In this document: in pieces, positions 1 to 8,669 of the stretch
Layout: every line of letters starts with the position of its first letter
How positions within the stretch are numbered: position 1 is the stretch's first letter
From: Spirosoma endophyticum
GTDB lineage: Bacteria; Bacteroidota; Bacteroidia; Cytophagales; Spirosomataceae
NCBI RefSeq assembly: GCF_900112365.1
Contig: NZ_FOLQ01000013.1
Location: 102,594-166,593 of the forward strand
DNA: 64,000 nt
Direction: 5' to 3'
The notes under the pieces: generated by a model
The model's input: only the letters and a program-made list of their open reading frames with translations
Databases searched by the model: none
What the model was told of the DNA's origin: nothing
Translations under genes and position numbers: made by a program

Positions 1-916
1 TACCATCACCCCCACCCAACACCAATACGCGTTTGGCATTTGGGCGAGCCTGCATAACGGGATGAACGAGCGCTTCGTGGTAGCGGTATTCATCCGCCGA
101 GCTAAATTGCAGATTCCCATTCAGGTATAAACGTAGTTCGCGGTTGTTGCGGGTCAACACAATACGTTGGTAAGGCGTGCTCTTACTGTAAATAACCCTG
201 TCCTGAAACGTAACGCCTTCCGCGTAGGTCATGATCCGCTCGGCGTATACAAAACCCACGGTTAGCATCGTCACCGACGCCAATAAGACAGCTGTAAATC
301 CAGCCCGAAAAGACCGTGTCTCGCTGAAACGATACAGCAAAAAACCAGCAACTCCAATGTTCAATAAACCAAAAAACAGGGAGGTACGTATAAGCCCCAG
401 TTGCGGGATCAGGATCATTGGAAAGATCAGAGATGCCAGCAAAGCACCAATGTAGTCGAATGTAAATACCCGCGATACGAGATCTTTGAATGACAATTGA
501 TTCTCCAGAATGCGCATCAGCAGCGGGATCTCCAGGCCAACTAGAATACCCGTTAGTCCTACTAATGTATATAGGATAAATCGAAACGATGCTACGTATT
601 CAAACAGTACAAAAAGCAAAGGAGCACTGAAACCGCCGACCAGACCAACGAGAATTTCTATGCGAATGAACCATTTGAGCAGATTTCCGTCGAGGTATTT
701 GGATAACCATGACCCTATGCCCATCGAGAACAGATATACCCCAATAATGGTCGAAAACTGCATAACGGAGTCGCCCAGCAGGTAACTGGCCAACGTACCG
801 GCAACAAGTTCATAGATCAGCCCGCAGGTCGCAATGACAAACACAGACACTAACAGGAGCCAGTGCAGTGATGTTAAGCCCGGCGGAGCAATGAACTGCT
901 CCTTTTCACTAACCAT
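1..916 (-). CDS. Membrane-embedded spermidine synthase-like aminopropyltransferase (3' end beyond window)
   Basis: Reading the minus strand from ATG at 914-916 gives an open frame of about 305 codons that leaves the window without a stop. Seven hydrophobic helices occupy roughly residues 15-215. A soluble domain then begins with FQDRVIYSKSTPYQRIVLT and reaches the SAM-binding glycine motif LVLGGGDG at the window edge, the hallmark of the spermidine synthase fold. The family transfers aminopropyl groups from decarboxylated AdoMet, which the speD product in the same cluster would supply. The start overlaps the stop of the DUF350 gene by 8 bp (ATGGTTAG), indicating translational coupling. The substrate of membrane-fused members is not firmly known, so true spermidine synthesis is an inference. 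Confidence 0.88.
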   Translation of the reverse strand, partial: MVSEKEQFIAPPGLTSLHWLLLVSVFVIATCGLIYELVAGTLASYLLGDSVMQFSTIIGVYLFSMGIGSWLSKYLDGNLLKWFIRIEILVGLVGGFSAPLLFVLFEYVASFRFILYTLVGLTGILVGLEIPLLMRILENQLSFKDLVSRVFTFDYIGALLASLIFPMILIPQLGLIRTSLFFGLLNIGVAGFLLYRFSETRSFRAGFTAVLLASVTMLTVGFVYAERIMTYAEGVTFQDRVIYSKSTPYQRIVLTRNNRELRLYLNGNLQFSSADEYRYHEALVHPVMQARPNAKRVLVLGGGDG

Positions 917-1115
917 GAATGGCTGAACTGATAATAATGGACACGGCAATCATGAAGGCAGCCGCGAGGATGGCCAACGCTACGTTCTGATCATCAACAA
1001 TTTTCTTCCAGAGATTCTCAGGCGCGATTTTTTCGATTACAACGAAGCAGATTACCAAAATGGCAATACCCAGCAATGAGTAAACAACGGAGGCCGTAAT
1101 GTATTTATATTCCAT
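909..1115 (-). CDS. DUF350 family small membrane protein
   Basis: This is a 68-residue protein with two hydrophobic helices (about residues 7-27 and 45-65) separated by a charged loop containing EKIAPENLWKKI. Size and pattern fit a single DUF350 repeat; many family members carry two in tandem. It sits between the small His/Gly protein (12-bp gap) and the membrane spermidine synthase (8-bp overlap), so it is very probably co-translated with the latter. DUF350 genes recur beside DUF4178 and polyamine-type genes in other bacteria, but the molecular function is unknown. The family call rests on pattern and context. Confidence 0.75.
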   Translation of the reverse strand: MEYKYITASVVYSLLGIAILVICFVVIEKIAPENLWKKIVDDQNVALAILAAAFMIAVSIIISSAIHG

Positions 1116-1127
1116 ATGGGATTTAGG

Positions 1128-1319
1128 TTATTTATGGTAAAATCGGGAACCGTGACCACCCGAATGGCCTGAGTTTCCGTAATAACTATTCTGGTTTTCA
1201 ACGCTTTCATTATCATCGCCCATCAGACGCATTCCGGTGAGACCAGCCCACATAAACACACCCAGTGCAACAAGAGCAGCGACGACGTAGTATTTTATTT
1301 TAGAGAGTTCTTTCAGCAT
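1128..1319 (-). CDS. Small single-pass membrane protein with Gly/His-rich tail
   Basis: The protein has 63 residues: a short basic N-terminus, one transmembrane segment (about residues 11-30), then an Asn/Tyr/Ser stretch and a tail rich in Gly and His (SGHSGGHGSRFYHK). No family was recognised. The tail could bind metal or simply be disordered. It lies 9 bp below the DUF4178 gene and 12 bp above the DUF350 gene, in the same orientation, which supports its being a real operon member rather than a chance frame. Confidence 0.65.
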   Translation of the reverse strand: MLKELSKIKYYVVAALVALGVFMWAGLTGMRLMGDDNESVENQNSYYGNSGHSGGHGSRFYHK

Positions 1320-1328
1320 AGCCGTAAA

Positions 1329-2618
1329 TTATTCTTCCTTATCCGCAAAATCACTATTACTCCAACGTCGAGTCTCGAATGATTGCCTACTCCAGAAGAG
1401 ATAAGCGGGAAAAATGGCGAGTAGTACCAAGATACCAACAAGGTTGGACGTTAGTGTCGTATTCTGCTCGACGATCACCCTGAACGGTATTAGTCTAACT
1501 CCTTCTATAGCCGGGTAAATATTCAGATGATAACGACCTGATGGAATACGCGATAGCACAGCATTATCGGTTGAACTACCCTCAGACCAACTCTCTCCGC
1601 TTTCCACTCCGTGGTAGTATTCTAACGTCTTTGTAAATTCATAAACTCTACCCGACTGTTCATTAACTAGTGTAATGGGCAACTCAATCCAGGCGTTCGC
1701 AAGCGTAGCCGACAGATCAAAGTTTAGGGCTGCCGAACCAGCTACGTCGAATGAAGAAGTGATGACTGGCTTTACAGCCCCAGCCGAATCGACTTCGGTG
1801 CGAAACGATTCGTTGAGTAACTGCTTCGACGGTTTAACAATATTAAGAATAACCTGAGCGACGATAACTGCGACTAACATCATACCTGTAAAAGCGAATG
1901 CAGCACCCCAACGGTCTTCAGGATCAGCCGGTTCAATGGCGCCTACCCCATAGGAAGCAGGCAAACTCTGTTTGTCAATTGCAAACGCTTTTGCCAGATC
2001 TACCTGACTTATATAGTGTGCTTCATACCAGTCAGATCGTTTATCATCTTCTTCGCTTATCAGCATGTAAGGCGGATTAATGTATTCCGAGACACTCAAC
2101 GTCTTGTCGTCAAGAATATTCCAGTCAAATTCACCGGCGGCATTCAGTATGTCGGCTTTATATCGATTGAAGAGCTTGTATGACTTACCATCTGCATCAA
2201 TATAATTCGACCCAGGACTAAATTGACGGTAGATGCGCTCCGTTGGCTCAATAACCATCCAGTGCCCCTGGTATTCGGCCAACTGGACGTAGCGACCATC
2301 CTGTTGCAAGAGCATGTGTTCGGTCCAGTTATAAGACGTACCAGCTTCCTGTTTATGTATGAACCCGACAACTCGCACAAACTGGTTATTTAAGTAGCCT
2401 TCTGTACCAATTGGGAAAACCAGGGAGGGATTGGTATTAGGGAAATCCGTTAGAATCTCAGGCGGCTCTCCGTTTTCGTATTTAAAAAATGTATAGCAGT
2501 TTGGACACACGTAGTACAAGCTACCCGATACGTCGTAATACGTAATCGTAGTTTGGCACTTGGGACAGGGAAGCGTGGCCGATGGTGACGTCTGGCCAAA
2601 GGTAGCCATATCAATCAT
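1329..2618 (-). CDS. Zinc-ribbon DUF4178 domain membrane protein
   Basis: The 429-residue protein opens with a two-knuckle zinc ribbon (CPKC at about 18-21, CPNC at about 38-41). A DUF4178 region follows (about 60-210; landmarks GTEGYLNNQFVRVVGF and YNWTEHMLL). A transmembrane helix lies near 240-260, a beta-rich presumably extracytoplasmic segment at about 270-390, and a second helix near 395-412. The start overlaps the speD stop by 4 bp (ATGA), so translation is likely coupled. DUF4178 proteins are repeatedly found with speD-like, spermidine-synthase-like and DUF350 genes, as here. No enzymatic motif is evident; the role may be structural or in sensing at the membrane. Confidence 0.8.
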   Translation of the reverse strand: MIDMATFGQTSPSATLPCPKCQTTITYYDVSGSLYYVCPNCYTFFKYENGEPPEILTDFPNTNPSLVFPIGTEGYLNNQFVRVVGFIHKQEAGTSYNWTEHMLLQQDGRYVQLAEYQGHWMVIEPTERIYRQFSPGSNYIDADGKSYKLFNRYKADILNAAGEFDWNILDDKTLSVSEYINPPYMLISEEDDKRSDWYEAHYISQVDLAKAFAIDKQSLPASYGVGAIEPADPEDRWGAAFAFTGMMLVAVIVAQVILNIVKPSKQLLNESFRTEVDSAGAVKPVITSSFDVAGSAALNFDLSATLANAWIELPITLVNEQSGRVYEFTKTLEYYHGVESGESWSEGSSTDNAVLSRIPSGRYHLNIYPAIEGVRLIPFRVIVEQNTTLTSNLVGILVLLAIFPAYLFWSRQSFETRRWSNSDFADKEE

Positions 2619-2968
2619 CGGAACAGTTCCTGTTTAGTGAGTTCGGTAGCGGCAAAATGAGTCAGAACTTCGTCATAGAGTTGACGAGTCTTAGCTGTAT
2701 TGTCGTGAAGGTAATTAGAGAGAAACACGTCGAACGTAGCCATTTCAAGCTCTGGCCATGTATGAATCGATACGTGTGATTCGGTCAGGCAAACCACTGC
2801 CGTAAAGCCTCCATTCGGAAAAACATGGTAGACTTCGCCAACTTTCGTTAACGCCAACATATCAATAAGCTCATCGAAGGCACGTCGACAGGCTGAGGCA
2901 TCAGTAAGGCATTCTGCCGAAGCTGAAAACGTAGATAGCAGATGCAGACCCGGACGGTATGCTGTCAT
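2615..2968 (-). CDS. speD: S-adenosylmethionine decarboxylase, small prokaryotic type
   Basis: The 117-residue protein matches the short SpeD/SpeH class. The self-cleavage and active-site stretch is plain: CLTESHVSIHTWPE near residues 61-74, where the chain is cut between Glu and Ser to form the pyruvoyl cofactor, and the downstream His is the conserved processing residue. The product, decarboxylated AdoMet, is the aminopropyl donor for polyamine synthesis. It is the first gene of a five-gene minus-strand cluster ending in a membrane spermidine synthase-like protein, and it overlaps the next gene by 4 bp. A promoter of Bacteroidota type lies about 40 bp upstream. Confidence 0.92.
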   Translation of the reverse strand: MTAYRPGLHLLSTFSASAECLTDASACRRAFDELIDMLALTKVGEVYHVFPNGGFTAVVCLTESHVSIHTWPELEMATFDVFLSNYLHDNTAKTRQLYDEVLTHFAATELTKQELFR

Positions 2969-3004
2969 GGTTTAGGCTATAGAACGATAGTGAAATATAA
3001 GGCA

Positions 3005-3036
3005 CAAAGTTATACGTAGCCGAATAAGTCGGTCAA
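3005..3036 (-). promoter_or_regulatory. Predicted promoter of the speD cluster
   Basis: On the minus strand TTG (3036-3034) is followed after 21 bp by TAACTTTG (3012-3005), a perfect match to the Bacteroidota -7 element TAnnTTTG. Transcription would begin near 2998, about 30 bp before the speD ATG. Confidence 0.6.
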
Positions 3037-3075
3037 AAAATAGAATATCGGTCTAAAGTCTGGATAATAGGTATA

Positions 3076-3111
3076 AAAAAGCCCTAACTGGTTGTCCAGT
3101 TAGGGCTTTTT
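3076..3111 (-). terminator. Rho-independent terminator behind infB
   Basis: A 16-bp perfect stem (AAAAAGCCCTAACTGG and its complement) with the loop TTGT lies 18 bp beyond the infB stop and is flanked by T-rich sequence on the minus strand. It separates the rimP-nusA-infB transcript from the speD promoter. Confidence 0.9.
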
Positions 3112-3128
3112 GTTTTTTATCTTGGCGA

Positions 3129-6100
3129 CTACAGCGTCCGTTTCACTTCTTTCAGTTCGAAGCTTTCGATCACGTCACCCACTTCGATGTCATTGAAGTT
3201 CTTGATACTCAAGCCACATTCGTAGCCGAATTTCACTTCACTAACATCTTCTTTGAAGCGTTTTAGTGCACTGATTTCACCGGTATGAACCACGATAAAG
3301 TCGCGGATGATACGGATTTTGTTGTTCCGCTTGATATTACCTTCCGTTACGTAGCAACCGGCTACTGTTCCGATCTTACTGATCTTGAACACCTCGCGTA
3401 CTTCAATATTACCAACAATGACTTCTTCAACAGTCGGTGCCAACAGGCCCTCCATTGCATCTTTCACCTCATTGATAGCGTCGTAGATAATCGAGTAGAG
3501 ACGAATTTCAATCTGCTCCTGTTCTGACAGTTTCCGGGCACTAGCCGATGGCCTTACCTGAAAGCCAACAATAACAGCATCCGAAGCCGAGGCCAGCAGC
3601 ACATCAGATTCGGAAATCTGCCCAACTGCTTTATGGATGATATTTACCTGTACTTCTTCGGTAGACAATTGCAACAGCGAATCCGACAAGGCTTCAACCG
3701 AGCCATCCACGTCACCTTTCACAATGACATTCAACTCTTTGAATGAACCAATGGCCTTCCGGCGACCGATTTCTTCGAGCGTAATGTGCTTACGGGTACG
3801 TAGCGTTTGCTCACGCAGTAACTGCTCTCGTTTGTTCGCAATTTCACGTGCCTCTCGGTCCGTTTCCATTACATTGAACTTGTCACCCGCCTGTGGAGCA
3901 CCCGGCAGCCCCAGAATCTGAACTGGTTGAGCCGGACCGGCTTCTTTAATACGTTCGCCCCGGTCATTTGTCATAGCACGGATACGACCGTAATGCGCAC
4001 CGACAAGCATGATATCACCCTGGCGCAACGTACCGTTTTCTACCAGTACGGTCGACACATATCCCCGACCTTTATCGAGTGAGGCTTCAATAACCGTGCC
4101 TAACGCCCGACGCTCGGGGTTGGCTTTCAGTTCAAGTAGCTCTGCTTCTAATAAAACCTTTTCGAGGAGATCATCGACGCCCAAGCCCGATTTCGACGAA
4201 ATTTCCTGCGCCTGATATTTACCACCCCACTCTTCAACGAGCATATTCATGGCAGCCAGTTCAGCCCGGATTTTTTCGGTATCTGCCCCTGGCTTATCCA
4301 CTTTTGAGAAAGCAAAGACAATGGGTACGCCAGCAACCTGCGCGTGGTTAATAGCTTCGCGCGTTTGTGGCATAATACTATCGTCAGCGGCAATCACGAT
4401 GATAACGACATCAGTCACTTTAGCACCCCGTGCCCGCATGGCCGTAAAAGCTTCGTGACCCGGCGTATCAAGGAACGTGATCATCCGATCGTCGGTCGTT
4501 TTAACACTGTAAGCACCAATATGCTGTGTTATTCCGCCCGCTTCACCAGCCGCAACTTTCGCCCGGCGGATGTAATCGAGTAACGAGGTTTTACCATGGT
4601 CAACGTGGCCCATGATGGTCACAATTGGTGCCCGCGGCTGTAGATCGTCCGGATCATCGGCTTCAATGTCAATACTAGCTTCTGTTTCATCTTCAGCTGA
4701 TATGAACTGAACATCGTATCCAAATTCATCGGCAATAACCGTAATTGCTTCAGCATCTAAACGTTGGTTGATCGAGACGAACATACCCAGGTTCAAACAA
4801 ACCGAGATAACTTCATTAATCGATACATCCATCATTGATGCCAGGTCGTTGGCGGAAACGAACTCGGTAACTTTCAGCGTTTTTGCTTCCAGTTCCTCCT
4901 GCTCATTCAAGGAACGACGGTCTTCTTCCCGCTGACTCCGGCGATCGCGTCGGCGGTCAGCCCCCCGGTTTGGCGAGTTACCCGCCATCCGTGCATTCGT
5001 TTGCTGAATTGACTTACGAACGTCGGCTTGTGTTGGTGCCTCACGACGACCTCCACCGCCCCGATTGGCATTGCTGCCACCACGGTTGGCATTGTTACCG
5101 CCAGCCCCGGCCGGACGATTCCCACCACCAGCACGATTGGCATTGTTACCGCCAGCGCCAGTCTGCCCACTACCACCACGATTGGCATTATTACCACTCT
5201 GGTTCGTACCAGTACCAGCGGTGCCCGTACGATTGGCTGGAGTAGCCGTACCACCTGCACGATTAGCTGGTGCTTGGCTATTACCTTGTCCTTGAACTGG
5301 TGGACGATTGCCATCCCGCTGGCCGCCCGCTTGATTACGGTCACCTTCGCGCGGAGGACGATCTCCCTGCACTCTATTAACTGGGCCGCGGTCGCCTTCG
5401 CGTGGAGGACGATCAGGGCGGTTATTATTGCCACCCTGGCCTTGTGGTTGATTACCGCCACCCTGATTCGGTTGAGCCGTGCTACCAAGAGCCCCTTCTC
5501 GCCCACCGCGAATCCGTTTGCGTTTTTTCTTATCAGCGTTGCTATTACCGCCACCACCCTGACGAGGGTTATTAACGGGCAACTCAATTTTACCAAGAAT
5601 TTTCAATCCACCGAGCTGATGGCTACCAGCCGCCCGAATGGTTTCGGTTGGCTTAACGGGCTCATCTACCGATTCAGAAGCATCTGGTTTGACAGACTGA
5701 GGCTCTGGTTTCGTTCGGTTATCTTGACGAACACTCGAACGATTCTCCGGCTGCCGTTCTGGTCTCACCTGATTAACGGCAGGTGCTACTAGCTTGGGTG
5801 TTTCCGTTCGTACAGGGGGCTGTTCAGGCTCCACTTTAGCTACAGGAGGTTGAATTGGCTGTGATTGAACTACAGGCGCTTGCGGAACCTCTTTAGGTGG
5901 CTCTGGTAGTACGACTGGTGCCTTAGGCGTTTCAACCTTACTGATCGTTGGCTCCGGCTGAACCGGAGTCGATTTAGGGATTTCTGCTACAGGCGGAACA
6001 TTTATTGGCTGTGGCGCGACAGGCGCAGGCGTATCCACAACTACCGGTTTAGGTGTATCTACAACAGGAGCCTGCACGCGGCTTTCTGGCTGCGTAGGTA

Positions 6101-6584
6101 CAGCAGTTGGTTTTACGTCCTGTGGCACCGCAGGTTTTACTTGCGGCACAGGCGTCGAAGCGGGCTTTGCATTCAGATCAATTTTACCCACCACTTTTAG
6201 TCCTGGCAAACCGGTCTGGGCAGTTTGCGGAGTTAATTTCGACTCTACTGGAGCCGACTTGGGTAATTCAGCCGGAGCAGTCTCCGACTTGGGATCAACA
6301 ATTGGACGTCTCGCGTCATCACGACGGTACAAAACGACATCCTCCTCCTGACGACGCGGTGGCTCGGCGGCTACAACCGGCGGTTCAGCCCGGCGAGTTC
6401 CGTTCAGGAGTTCCGTAGATTTATACTCCTTCGCTAACACCTCCAACTGTTCTGTGTTGATTTTGGTGTTAGGATTAATTTCGACCTTAAACCCTTTGGC
6501 AGACAGACTACTCGCAACAGAGGATAACCCTTTGTTGAGAATTTTTGCCACTTGGCTCAGGCGCATTGACTTTTCTTCTGCCAT
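3129..6584 (-). CDS. infB: Translation initiation factor IF-2 with long low-complexity linker
   Basis: The GTPase carries initiator tRNA to the 30S subunit. The open frame extends upstream, but the start chosen is ATG at 6582-6584 because MAEEKSMRLSQVAKILNKGL is the usual N-terminal IF2 domain. The protein has 1151 residues. A Pro/Val/Glu-rich segment (about 90-350) and a Gly/Asn/Arg-rich segment (about 355-515, repeated NANRGG and RPPREGDR) lead to a second IF2-N domain. The G domain begins near residue 655 (GHVDHGKT, later DTPGHE and SKVD), followed by domains II-IV. It is much longer than the roughly 890 residues of the E. coli protein because of the linker. It is last in rimP-nusA-infB, with a terminator 18 bp after the stop. 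Confidence 0.97.
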   Translation of the reverse strand: MAEEKSMRLSQVAKILNKGLSSVASSLSAKGFKVEINPNTKINTEQLEVLAKEYKSTELLNGTRRAEPPVVAAEPPRRQEEDVVLYRRDDARRPIVDPKSETAPAELPKSAPVESKLTPQTAQTGLPGLKVVGKIDLNAKPASTPVPQVKPAVPQDVKPTAVPTQPESRVQAPVVDTPKPVVVDTPAPVAPQPINVPPVAEIPKSTPVQPEPTISKVETPKAPVVLPEPPKEVPQAPVVQSQPIQPPVAKVEPEQPPVRTETPKLVAPAVNQVRPERQPENRSSVRQDNRTKPEPQSVKPDASESVDEPVKPTETIRAAGSHQLGGLKILGKIELPVNNPRQGGGGNSNADKKKRKRIRGGREGALGSTAQPNQGGGNQPQGQGGNNNRPDRPPREGDRGPVNRVQGDRPPREGDRNQAGGQRDGNRPPVQGQGNSQAPANRAGGTATPANRTGTAGTGTNQSGNNANRGGSGQTGAGGNNANRAGGGNRPAGAGGNNANRGGSNANRGGGGRREAPTQADVRKSIQQTNARMAGNSPNRGADRRRDRRSQREEDRRSLNEQEELEAKTLKVTEFVSANDLASMMDVSINEVISVCLNLGMFVSINQRLDAEAITVIADEFGYDVQFISAEDETEASIDIEADDPDDLQPRAPIVTIMGHVDHGKTSLLDYIRRAKVAAGEAGGITQHIGAYSVKTTDDRMITFLDTPGHEAFTAMRARGAKVTDVVIIVIAADDSIMPQTREAINHAQVAGVPIVFAFSKVDKPGADTEKIRAELAAMNMLVEEWGGKYQAQEISSKSGLGVDDLLEKVLLEAELLELKANPERRALGTVIEASLDKGRGYVSTVLVENGTLRQGDIMLVGAHYGRIRAMTNDRGERIKEAGPAQPVQILGLPGAPQAGDKFNVMETDREAREIANKREQLLREQTLRTRKHITLEEIGRRKAIGSFKELNVIVKGDVDGSVEALSDSLLQLSTEEVQVNIIHKAVGQISESDVLLASASDAVIVGFQVRPSASARKLSEQEQIEIRLYSIIYDAINEVKDAMEGLLAPTVEEVIVGNIEVREVFKISKIGTVAGCYVTEGNIKRNNKIRIIRDFIVVHTGEISALKRFKEDVSEVKFGYECGLSIKNFNDIEVGDVIESFELKEVKRTL

Positions 6585-6667
6585 ACTTTGGTCTATATTC
6601 CGCAAATTTAATAGTTGTTGGTATCTTATGAACACCACTTACAACAATAAAAATCCCTCCCTTTGAT

Positions 6668-6753
6668 AATGAACAATGAAAAGTGAAGAATAAATGATTG
6701 ATCAATATTCTTCATTCTTCACCGCACCAGCGGCCCGGTTTTCATTGTTCATT
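6668..6753. repeat. Gene-boundary dyad between nusA and infB
   Basis: The left arm (6668-6691) is built from AATGAACAATGAAAA plus GTGAAGAAT. The right side holds complementary blocks ATTCTTCA...CTTCAC (6706-6721) and TTTTCATTGTTCATT (6739-6753). The arms consist of repeated near-identical words (AATGAA, GAAGAAT). Because it lies inside an operon it may adjust transcript stability or partial termination between nusA and infB. Confidence 0.6.
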
Positions 6754-6757
6754 CATT

Positions 6758-8002
6758 TTACTCAAATTCCTGCTTCAGAATATTCAAAATCTCCTGAACA
6801 GTATCTTCTTCCAAATCCGTACGACGAACGAGTTCTTCATTACTCAAAGCCAATACGCTCTTGGCCGTATCAAGACCTACTTTACGAAGCTCATCAATCA
6901 TCCACTCGTCAATTTCGTCGGAGAATTCCATGAGGTCAACGTCTTCATCATCTTCCTGGCCTTCGTTATCCCGGAATACGTCAATTTCCATATCAACCAA
7001 TCGGCCAGCCAGTTTAATATTCTGACCACCTTTACCGATAGCTAACGAAACCTGATCCGGTTTCAGAAAAACCGAGACGCGCTTGGTTTCACGATCAATC
7101 TGCATCGAACTGATTTTAGCAGGACTCAATGCCCGGCTAATTAGTAGTTCAAGATTCTCGGTGTAATTTATAACGTCAATATTTTCGTTACCCAGTTCAC
7201 GAACGATGCCATGAATTCGGGAACCTTTCATACCCACGCAGGCCCCAACGGGATCAATACGGTCATCGTATGATTCGACAGCCACCTTCGCCCGTTCGCC
7301 GGGTTCCCGAACGATTTTACGAATGGAGATTAAGCCGTCGTAAATTTCAGGCACCTCAATTTCGAACAGCCGCTCTAAAAATACGGGCGATGTTCGCGAT
7401 AGAACGATTTTAGGCGTACCATTCAACATCTCCACCCGGCTGATAACGGCCTTTACCGCTTCACCTTTCCGGTAACGGTCTTTGGGAATTTGATCAGTAC
7501 GGGGTAAGCTCAATTCATTGCCTTCACCGTCAACCAGAATGATTTCATGCTTTAGCAATTGGTAAACTTCTGTACTCACTAAGTCACCCACCTGATCCTT
7601 ATATTTCTGATAAAGGAGTTCTTTCTCCATATCCTTTATCTTCTGAATCAATGTCTGGCGAGCGGTCTGCACAACCCGACGACCGAAATCCTCCAGTTTA
7701 ACCTCTTCGGCAACCTGTTCGCCTACCTCAAAGTCATCCTGAATCTTCCGGGCTTCAGCAAGCGGAATTTTGTCATAATCCCAGATGTCTTCAGAGTTGT
7801 CGTCCACAATTTCGCGTGTACGCCACATCTCTAAATCGCCACTTTCGGCATTAATAATAACGTCGAAATTTTCGTCGGTACCGTATTTTTTACGAATCAT
7901 TGTCCGGAAGACTTCTTCCAGAATAGCGATCATGGTCGGCCGGTCAATATTTTTCGACCGGGCAAAGTCAGCAAACGATTCAATTAACAGTCCACTGGTC
8001 AT
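6758..8002 (-). CDS. nusA: Transcription termination/antitermination factor NusA
   Basis: The 414-residue protein shows the standard order: an N-terminal RNA polymerase-binding domain (about 1-130), S1 domain (about 135-200), then two KH domains (landmarks DPVGACVGMKGSRIHGIV and VSLAIGKGGQNIKLA). A short acidic linker leads to a C-terminal helix-hairpin segment (SNEELVRRTDLEEDTVQEIL). NusA modulates pausing, termination and antitermination. It sits 86 bp below rimP and 173 bp above infB, the conserved operon order. In E. coli the operon is autoregulated through NusA, which is relevant to the hairpin seen in the rimP leader here. Confidence 0.97.
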   Translation of the reverse strand: MTSGLLIESFADFARSKNIDRPTMIAILEEVFRTMIRKKYGTDENFDVIINAESGDLEMWRTREIVDDNSEDIWDYDKIPLAEARKIQDDFEVGEQVAEEVKLEDFGRRVVQTARQTLIQKIKDMEKELLYQKYKDQVGDLVSTEVYQLLKHEIILVDGEGNELSLPRTDQIPKDRYRKGEAVKAVISRVEMLNGTPKIVLSRTSPVFLERLFEIEVPEIYDGLISIRKIVREPGERAKVAVESYDDRIDPVGACVGMKGSRIHGIVRELGNENIDVINYTENLELLISRALSPAKISSMQIDRETKRVSVFLKPDQVSLAIGKGGQNIKLAGRLVDMEIDVFRDNEGQEDDEDVDLMEFSDEIDEWMIDELRKVGLDTAKSVLALSNEELVRRTDLEEDTVQEILNILKQEFE

Positions 8003-8019
8003 TTTAGTGTTGGGTCAGT

Positions 8020-8081
8020 AGTCGAGAGTCGTTCGTCAATAGTAGTCGTTTGTTCGCACTTACAACTATTGGCTGTCGACT
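8020..8081. repeat. Gene-boundary dyad between rimP and nusA
   Basis: Nested inverted blocks are AGTCGA (8020-8025) with TCGACT (8076-8081) and CAATAGT (8037-8043) with ACTATTG (8065-8071). The left half also repeats the word AGTCG several times. The words resemble those of the dyads near 9919, 13344 and 57710. Confidence 0.5.
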
Positions 8082-8088
8082 AGCGACA

Positions 8089-8601
8089 TTATTTAAATGA
8101 TACTTCTACATTAGCTTTTTTAATCTGTCCGAAGGGAATCGGCGTAGGCCCGACTGGTGGTGCTTCAGTAACTAAATCAGCTTCTTTTTTCTTTTTACTC
8201 TTCGACTTCTTTTCAGCTTCAATATTCAAAACAATATGATCGTCGGCAACGGACTCGAGTGTACCTTTTCGAGTACTTCCGTCCAAAAGGGTAGCAACCA
8301 CTGTTCGACCAATATTGCGAACGTATTGCCGCTGAAACGTTAATGGGAAGTCAATTCCAGGTGATGAAACTTCGAGCGTAAACGGAGATTCATCAAAAAA
8401 ATTTAATTCATCCATTTGCGCACCCAGTCTTCGGCTAATACTGGCGCACTCTTCGATCGTAATACCCGAATCGCTATCGAGCAAAACGGTCACTTTAATT
8501 CGTCCTCCCCGACGCCCTACCACCTGAACATCAACAACATACAAATGATCGTCGTTCAGATACGGGTGGAGAAGTTCATTTATTTTCGCTTTATCGTCCA
8601 T
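8089..8601 (-). CDS. rimP: Ribosome maturation factor RimP
   Basis: The 170-residue protein is needed for 30S subunit maturation. The N-terminal alpha/beta domain carries the family signature VVGRRGGRIKVTVLLDSDSG followed by EECASISRRLG and the central SPGIDFPL motif. The C-terminal SH3-like domain contains a Lys/Ser-rich insert (EKKSKSKKKKE, about residues 130-140) longer than in E. coli. The start is ATG at 8599-8601. It is the first gene of rimP-nusA-infB. A strong hairpin with a U-tract ends 14 nt before the start codon (see the separate entry). Confidence 0.93.
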   Translation of the reverse strand: MDDKAKINELLHPYLNDDHLYVVDVQVVGRRGGRIKVTVLLDSDSGITIEECASISRRLGAQMDELNFFDESPFTLEVSSPGIDFPLTFQRQYVRNIGRTVVATLLDGSTRKGTLESVADDHIVLNIEAEKKSKSKKKKEADLVTEAPPVGPTPIPFGQIKKANVEVSFK

Positions 8602-8615
8602 AAGTTACGGCTAAC

Positions 8616-8642
8616 AAAAAAGGGAGTGCGACTCCCTTTTTT
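8616..8642 (-). terminator. Attenuator-like hairpin in the rimP-nusA-infB leader
   Basis: AAAAAAGGGAGT, loop GCG, ACTCCCTTTTTT form a perfect 12-bp stem that in the minus-strand transcript ends in U6, only 14 nt before the rimP ATG. No minus-strand gene lies upstream for more than 1 kb, and a promoter is predicted just above, so this looks like a leader terminator rather than the end of another gene. Confidence 0.75.
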
Positions 8643-8669
8643 GATCAATGCCATATGGTTTTTGTGCCA

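Noticed and set aside
231..785. Two plus-strand frames at the left edge
   Set aside because: They are shadows of the partial minus-strand spermidine synthase gene, which has clear helices and a SAM-binding motif.
5040..5260. Possible CRISPR array (spaced repeats of GATTGGCATTGTTACCG type)
   Set aside because: The repeats are imperfect, in frame with NANRGG codons of infB, and have no constant-length unique spacers or cas genes.
4883..5792. Long frames on both strands over the infB linker
   Set aside because: They arise from the repetitive Gly/Asn/Arg codons of infB; their products are low-complexity and have no family features.
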